Shown: positions 6,201 to 9,922 of the stretch, one piece after another
Numbering within the stretch: position 1 is the stretch's first letter
Layout: the number at the start of each line of letters is the position of its first letter
Source: JBDNFP01 sp041689775
GTDB lineage: Bacteria > Bacteroidota > Bacteroidia > Cytophagales > Spirosomataceae
Assembly: GCA_041689775.1 (NCBI GenBank)
Contig: JBDNFP010000059.1
Location: 1-9,922 of the forward strand
Reading direction: 5' to 3'
Length of the DNA: 9,922 bases
Notes under the pieces: model-generated
Seen by the model: the letters and a program-made list of their open reading frames with translations, nothing else
Told to the model about the DNA's origin: nothing
The model's database searches: none
Made by a program: the position numbers and the translations under genes

Positions 6201-6483
6201 TTTAGAGTGAAAGGGAAGAGGCGGGCGGTATGGCAGAGGCTGGTTTAAAGTCGTGGATAAAGTGGAAAAAACTGTGACCGTTTACTAAGTAGTTAATATA
6301 AAAATTTCCTATCAATGGTCTGTATATCAATACATTACCCCCCCCCAACTTCTCAATCGATTAAATTTTTAGTGTACAAATACATTAGATTTTCTAGAAT
6401 AATTCTTTAAACTTGTATCCGTACCCATACAACGCACACGCAGAAAAACTTAAATAGTATGTACCACTCCAACCTAGCACTTC

Positions 6484-6705
6484 ATGCCACATTGTGTAAT
6501 CGATATTCTGGAAAACTACCGCAAAACCCACCGCTACTCACAGGAAACAATGGCCTCTTTTCTACATGTATCGCAGGCTACCTACAACAACTGGATCAAT
6601 AAAAAGCATAAGATCAGTATCGAGCACTACCCAGCCATTGCGGTGCTATGCGGAGTACCCTTGCCGGAGATTTTGCCAACGGGCTTCCATAATTCGGACC
6701 AATAG
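6484..6705 (+). CDS. Small XRE-type helix-turn-helix protein
   Basis: This 73-aa protein is little more than one DNA-binding domain. Residues about 7-64 fit the Cro/C1 (XRE) fold: a first helix (IDILENYRKTHR), the helix-turn-helix YSQETMASFLHVSQATYNNW, and a fourth helix near EHYPAIAVLCGV ending LPEILP. There is no second domain for ligand sensing or oligomerisation. It starts with ATG at 6484 and is divergent from the peptide cluster, so it could regulate that cluster, but it is equally the neighbour of pbpC 133 nt downstream. Small solo XRE proteins are common in Bacteroidota accessory regions and their targets are usually unknown. No toxin partner is seen next to it. Confidence 0.78.
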   Translation: MPHCVIDILENYRKTHRYSQETMASFLHVSQATYNNWINKKHKISIEHYPAIAVLCGVPLPEILPTGFHNSDQ

Positions 6706-6838
6706 CTATGTAGGCTAAGAAAAGTTTTTCGATAATTCTTTGCAAATCAGGCATCAACATGGTAGTTCCGAGGGCAGTATATGTCCGCTGCCCGGAAATT
6801 TCGTTATTTGTACCCATGTATGATCTTATAGCGAACCC
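6706..6838. other. Spacer between HTH gene and pbpC, with a small stem-loop
   Basis: This 133-nt gap holds an inverted repeat with 6-bp perfect GC-rich arms GGGCAG (6772-6777) and CTGCCC (6788-6793). No T-run follows it, so it is a weak terminator candidate at best. ATG triplets at 6816 and 6820 are closed by in-frame stops within a few codons and do not extend pbpC. Confidence 0.4.
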
Positions 6839-9175
6839 TTGAATAACCGAGTTGCTACCTACCTCAAAACCCTGACGCGATCGAATCTACTGCGCGTACT
6901 GTTCCTGTTGGTGACAACTTTCCTGTTACTGGACCTTGCCTTCCCATTCCGGCCACAGGTACCTTACTCTACGCAGATTCTGGCGGCGGACAGTACCGTC
7001 TTGCACGCTTTCCTGAGTAAAGATGATAAATGGCGGTTGTATACAGAAGTGTCGGAAATCACCCCATTGCTCCGAAAAACGCTGATTTATAAAGAAGATC
7101 GTTTTTTTGCCTACCATCCGGGCGTGAATCCACTGGCATTGGGTCGGGCCGCCCTGCGTAACTTACTGACCGGACGCCGTACCTCCGGAGCCTCTACCAT
7201 CACCATGCAGGTGGTGCGGCTCTTACAACCACGCCAACGCACCTACGGTAGTAAGTTCATCGAGATATTACAGGCTTTTCAGCTCGAACTCCACTACTCT
7301 AAGGCTGAAATCCTGCAACTCTACCTGAATCTGGTACCGTATGGCGGTAATATTGAGGGCATCAAAGCGGCCTCGCTGATCTATTTTGGCAAGCCGCCTC
7401 AGCTACTAAGTCTGGCCGAAATCACCGCGCTTGCCATTGTGCCCAACCGTCCGTCGAGCCTTCGCCCTGATACCCGGCAAACTACCCTGCTCGCTGCTCG
7501 GAACACCTGGCTCAAACGCTTTCAGGAAGAAGCCCTTTTTGACAAAAATAGCATACAGGATGCACTCAACGAGCCTTTGCAAGTAACACGCCGACCGGCA
7601 CCCCGCGAGATTCCGCACCTGGCTCTACGGTTGAAAAACCAGTACCCCGGTGAATACATGATCTACACGGCCATTCGTCCGCAAAAGCAGCAGCAGGTCG
7701 AAGACTTAGTACGAAACTACGTAAACCGACTGCGAAGTAGTAATATTCATAATGCCGCCGTATTGGTGATCAACAATGAAACCATGGCCGTGGAGGCCTA
7801 CGTAGGCTCGGCCGATTTCAGTAATCCATATGACGGAGGGCAAGTAGACGGTATCCGGGCGGTACGCTCGCCGGGTAGTACCTTAAAGCCGCTGCTGTAC
7901 GCTACGGCTTTTGACAAAGGGTTGATCACTCCCAAAACTGTGCTGAACGATGTTCCAACCAATTTCGGTGGATACGAACCTGAGAATTTCGACCAGCGAT
8001 TCAACGGCCCGGTGACGGTGGAGTTTGCCCTGGCTAATTCGCTCAATATCCCGGCGGTGAAAGTGCTAAAAGAGGTAAGTACTCCCACGCTGGTAGAACA
8101 ACTCAAAAAGGCAGGCTTTCAAACCGTCAGCAAGCAGGCCAAAGACCTGGGACTATCGCTCATTCTGGGAGGGTGCGGCGTCACGCTGGAAGAACTTACC
8201 CGGCTGTTTACGGCTTTCGCCCACGAAGGGAAAGTCCGGCCGCTTACCTATGGATCGCCCACTAATCTTTCCGTAAGACAAGCGGATGAGGGGAGTGAAA
8301 TTATTTCGCCCGGAGCGGCCTTTCTTATCACCAACGTTCTTACGCAGGTTACAAGGCCCGACCTACCTACTAACTTTGACAATACCTACCACCTTCCCCG
8401 AATCGCCTGGAAAACCGGTACTTCTTACGGCCGACGCGACGCGTGGAGTGTGGGCTACAACAAGCGCTACACCGTGGGCGTTTGGGTGGGTAACTTCTCG
8501 GGAGCGGGAGTACCCGAGCTAAGCGGAGCCGAAACCGCCACTCCCCTACTCTTTTCGGTTTTTAATAGCTTGGATTATAATTCGCCCAAAGGCTGGTACC
8601 GGGCACCTGATGCCGTTGCAATGCGGAAAGTTTGTGCTGTGAGTGGGGATATTCCCTCGGAGTATTGTACCCATCCTATCGTAGACTACCATCTCATGGG
8701 CATATCGCCCTACCGACGCTGTTCGCACCAAAAGTGGGTCTTTACGGACAAGGCCGCCAAGCTAAGCTACTGCCCTTACTGCCTACCCGCCAACGGGTAC
8801 GAGCGACGCTCATATCCCAACCTCGCCCCTGAACTCATTGCCTACTACGAACTAAAAAAACTACCCTACGAAAAACAGCCGCCCCATAACCCTGCCTGTG
8901 AGCGGGTGTATCGCGAAGGGGCACCTTTGATTGTAAGTCCAAATGAGGGGAGTGAATATTACATCCGGCGCGACGAACCTCAGCAACTATTACTGAGCTG
9001 TCAGGCTGCCAATAATGTTGAAGAAGTATACTGGTACATCAATGACAAGCTCTATCAGAAAAGCGCACCTGCAGACGCGGTATTCATGAGCCCACCACCC
9101 GGCCGGGTCAAAATATCGTGCAGTGACGACAAGGGAAGAAACACGGATATCTGGATTGAGGTGAAGAGGTTGTGA
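6839..9175 (+). CDS. pbpC: Penicillin-binding protein 1C (bifunctional peptidoglycan synthase family)
   Basis: This 778-aa class A PBP has a single N-terminal membrane anchor (about 18-36) and acts in the periplasm on lipid II and peptidoglycan. Residues about 55-220 form the GT51 glycosyltransferase domain, with catalytic Glu86 in KEDRFF, then RRTSGASTITMQ and the YLNLVPYGGNIEG motif. Residues about 300-575 form the transpeptidase, with S347-T-L-K, S401-L-N and K525-T-G. A Cys-containing linker (599-687) and a BiPBP_C beta domain (about 695-778) follow, as in PBP1C. Length and all motifs are normal, so it is intact. The only start compatible with an upstream stop (TGA at 6821-6823) and a full anchor is TTG at 6839, with no clear Shine-Dalgarno. 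PBP1C often sits beside an alpha-2-macroglobulin gene; none is present here. It looks like resident chromosome beside the acquired cluster. Confidence 0.95.
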   Translation: MNNRVATYLKTLTRSNLLRVLFLLVTTFLLLDLAFPFRPQVPYSTQILAADSTVLHAFLSKDDKWRLYTEVSEITPLLRKTLIYKEDRFFAYHPGVNPLALGRAALRNLLTGRRTSGASTITMQVVRLLQPRQRTYGSKFIEILQAFQLELHYSKAEILQLYLNLVPYGGNIEGIKAASLIYFGKPPQLLSLAEITALAIVPNRPSSLRPDTRQTTLLAARNTWLKRFQEEALFDKNSIQDALNEPLQVTRRPAPREIPHLALRLKNQYPGEYMIYTAIRPQKQQQVEDLVRNYVNRLRSSNIHNAAVLVINNETMAVEAYVGSADFSNPYDGGQVDGIRAVRSPGSTLKPLLYATAFDKGLITPKTVLNDVPTNFGGYEPENFDQRFNGPVTVEFALANSLNIPAVKVLKEVSTPTLVEQLKKAGFQTVSKQAKDLGLSLILGGCGVTLEELTRLFTAFAHEGKVRPLTYGSPTNLSVRQADEGSEIISPGAAFLITNVLTQVTRPDLPTNFDNTYHLPRIAWKTGTSYGRRDAWSVGYNKRYTVGVWVGNFSGAGVPELSGAETATPLLFSVFNSLDYNSPKGWYRAPDAVAMRKVCAVSGDIPSEYCTHPIVDYHLMGISPYRRCSHQKWVFTDKAAKLSYCPYCLPANGYERRSYPNLAPELIAYYELKKLPYEKQPPHNPACERVYREGAPLIVSPNEGSEYYIRRDEPQQLLLSCQAANNVEEVYWYINDKLYQKSAPADAVFMSPPPGRVKISCSDDKGRNTDIWIEVKRL

Positions 9176-9243
9176 GGAGCGGAGTTTATTAGCGGCACTC
9201 TTTTGTAATAACATGTGGTTATATTTCAATGTGTTCGCCATTT
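9176..9243. other. Short gap between pbpC and the transposase
   Basis: Only 68 nt separate the pbpC stop from the convergent transposase stop. It should contain one end of the IS element. I cannot identify the terminal inverted repeat because the other end is outside the window. A 5-bp inverted repeat (ATAAC-ATGTG-GTTAT, near 9209-9223) is too weak to call a terminator. Confidence 0.35.
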
Positions 9244-9922
9244 TCAAATATGAATAGCCTCCATTCTGGCGATGTTGAGGAATTGGGGGCTATCTAAAAA
9301 ATCATCAGGCTCTATCTTGATATTATTTAAAAGTATTTCATCATACTTTTGAGTTCGAAACACTGTTTTCAAATCTATTATCCCCCTACTTGGACAGTTG
9401 AGCTTTACTTTATATTTTTCTAAGACCAACTTGCCAACAACATTCATTGTGAACGCACTATTTACCGCATTTGTCACTTGGGTTTTCTTGTAATTTTTAA
9501 AATCAGACAGGCCGTAAAATTGTTTGGCATCTCCAAAGTCAAACTCTATCGCAGCGGCGAACCGCTTGAAACCTGAGCGAATAATAGTTGATCAATACCA
9601 GAGCATCCAAAGTTAAGTCATTAGTGAAGAGAATGGTACGACTCACTCTTTTGGTGATCTGATGTGTATGAATCATGACCACAACATTCAATTTAAGGCC
9701 CGACATTTTTGGCGTGAAGGCTTCAAACTGATAAATCCTAGTTGAAACGGTTGAGTTTTTGTCTTCCAGTGTTGAAACAAAAAACCTTTCAGCAATATCC
9801 GTAAACCTCACCCTGTCGCCCAATGTCCTTGGTCGCCCGACCCCAGCATATTGCTCCTCAAAAGGCAGTATCAGGTGAGCGTTTGTTTTGAGTTTGGACA
9901 CAACATTCAGTCCGTATTCAGC
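9244..9922 (-). pseudogene. IS4-family DDE transposase, 3' part, broken by a 16-bp insertion
   Basis: The reading frame enters from the right window edge, continues leftward to YYSLRFQ, then runs into a stop. The same protein resumes in another frame at IEFDFGDAKQF and ends at the stop at 9244-9246. Removing 16 bp (9550-9565) restores one frame and gives YSLRFQIEFDFGDAK, an exact Y-(2)-R-(3)-E-(6)-K match, the IS4-family signature that includes the catalytic Glu. The upstream part (residues such as GRPRTLGDRVRF and YQFEAFTPKMSG) also fits such transposases. The N-terminal portion and first catalytic Asp lie beyond the window. As read, the protein would lose the catalytic Glu and the C-terminal region, so this copy should be inactive. 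It lies immediately downstream of and convergent with pbpC. Confidence 0.82.
9553..9566 (-). repeat. TTCG-loop mini-hairpin within the transposase interruption
   Basis: On the minus strand AGCGG-TTCG-CCGCT forms a perfect 5-bp stem with a TTCG loop. It makes up nearly all of the 16-bp segment that interrupts the transposase frame. The first A belongs to the flanking transposase sequence. The insert begins and ends with GCG, so its exact edges are ambiguous. It resembles a short hairpin insertion rather than random indel sequence. Confidence 0.6.

Larger units (their letters stand above)
5972..6483. other. Divergent intergenic regulatory region
   Basis: This stretch of about 510 nt lies between the start of the minus-strand cluster and the start of the plus-strand HTH gene, so it must hold the promoters of both. 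I see no coding signal. It contains three 21-bp imperfect tandem repeats (6138-6200), a perfect 7-bp-arm dyad (6165-6181), a C9 run (6338-6346), a repeated ATACATTA exactly 50 bp apart (6330 and 6380) and the palindrome TTCTAGAA (6392-6399). TAAACTTG at 6408-6415 is one mismatch from the plus-strand TAnnTTTG box. AAGATTTG on the minus strand, about 15 nt before the VKOR-fusion start, is also one mismatch away. Neither has a clear -33 TTG. Confidence 0.55.

Noticed and set aside
6816..6838. ATG starts for pbpC at 6816 or 6820
   Set aside because: Both are out of frame with pbpC and hit stop codons within a few codons; the pbpC frame itself has a stop at 6821-6823, leaving TTG at 6839 as the first workable start.
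9539..9566. Translational bypassing or programmed frameshifting in the transposase
   Set aside because: IS-family frameshifts use a one-base slip at a slippery heptamer. Here 16 nt would have to be skipped and no matching take-off and landing codons are seen. A disabling insertion is simpler.
9244..9901. Two separate hypothetical genes at the right end
   Set aside because: The two frames join into one IS4-type transposase when the 16-bp insertion is removed, and the catalytic signature spans the join.
1..9922. CRISPR array, tRNA or rRNA genes
   Set aside because: No spaced direct repeats of CRISPR form were found; the 21-bp repeats are contiguous and degenerate. No tRNA cloverleaf or conserved rRNA sequence was recognised.

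Overview
The window looks like a piece of a Bacteroidota chromosome, probably from the Cytophagia side. The evidence is a GG-type leader of the Bacteroidota 'LSREQMKKVKGG' form, a TlpA-like thioredoxin with an N-terminal beta domain, a VKOR/thioredoxin fusion with a C39-like head, a Bacteroidota-type PBP1C, and a TAnnTTTG -7 box. No gene start shows a strong Shine-Dalgarno. Both window ends lie inside transposase sequence (IS30-like on the left, IS4-like on the right), as expected of an IS-bounded island or a contig that stopped at repeats.

From about 5971 down to 1, five genes lie on the minus strand and read as one cluster. In transcription order they are: (1) a membrane oxidoreductase with a degenerate C39-like head, a VKOR domain and a DsbA-like thioredoxin domain; (2) a GT1-type glycosyltransferase, 3 nt downstream; (3) a 71-aa precursor peptide with a double-glycine leader and a 47-residue core holding six cysteines; (4) a secreted TlpA-like thioredoxin; (5) a C39 peptidase/ABC exporter that runs in frame into an IS30-like transposase fragment at the left edge. 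The parts list is that of a disulfide-rich, probably glycosylated, secreted peptide. It is analogous to the glycocins (precursor, glycosyltransferase, thiol oxidoreductases, C39 exporter) but uses a GT1 enzyme rather than the GT2-type SunS enzyme. The product, its glycosylation and its activity are inferred. As seen here the exporter is truncated, so export would need another transporter or an intact copy.

A divergent intergenic region (5972-6483) holds three 21-bp imperfect tandem repeats, one with a perfect dyad, and a C9 run. On the plus strand follow a 73-aa helix-turn-helix protein (6484-6705) and a complete penicillin-binding protein 1C (6839-9175), which looks like housekeeping sequence. 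The right end (9244-9922) is an IS4-family transposase on the minus strand. It is broken by a 16-bp hairpin-containing insertion exactly inside its Y-(2)-R-(3)-E-(6)-K catalytic signature.

Base composition is mosaic. The exporter fragment is very GC-rich, the TlpA, precursor and glycosyltransferase genes are AT-rich, and the VKOR gene and pbpC are intermediate. This suggests that at least part of the cluster was acquired.
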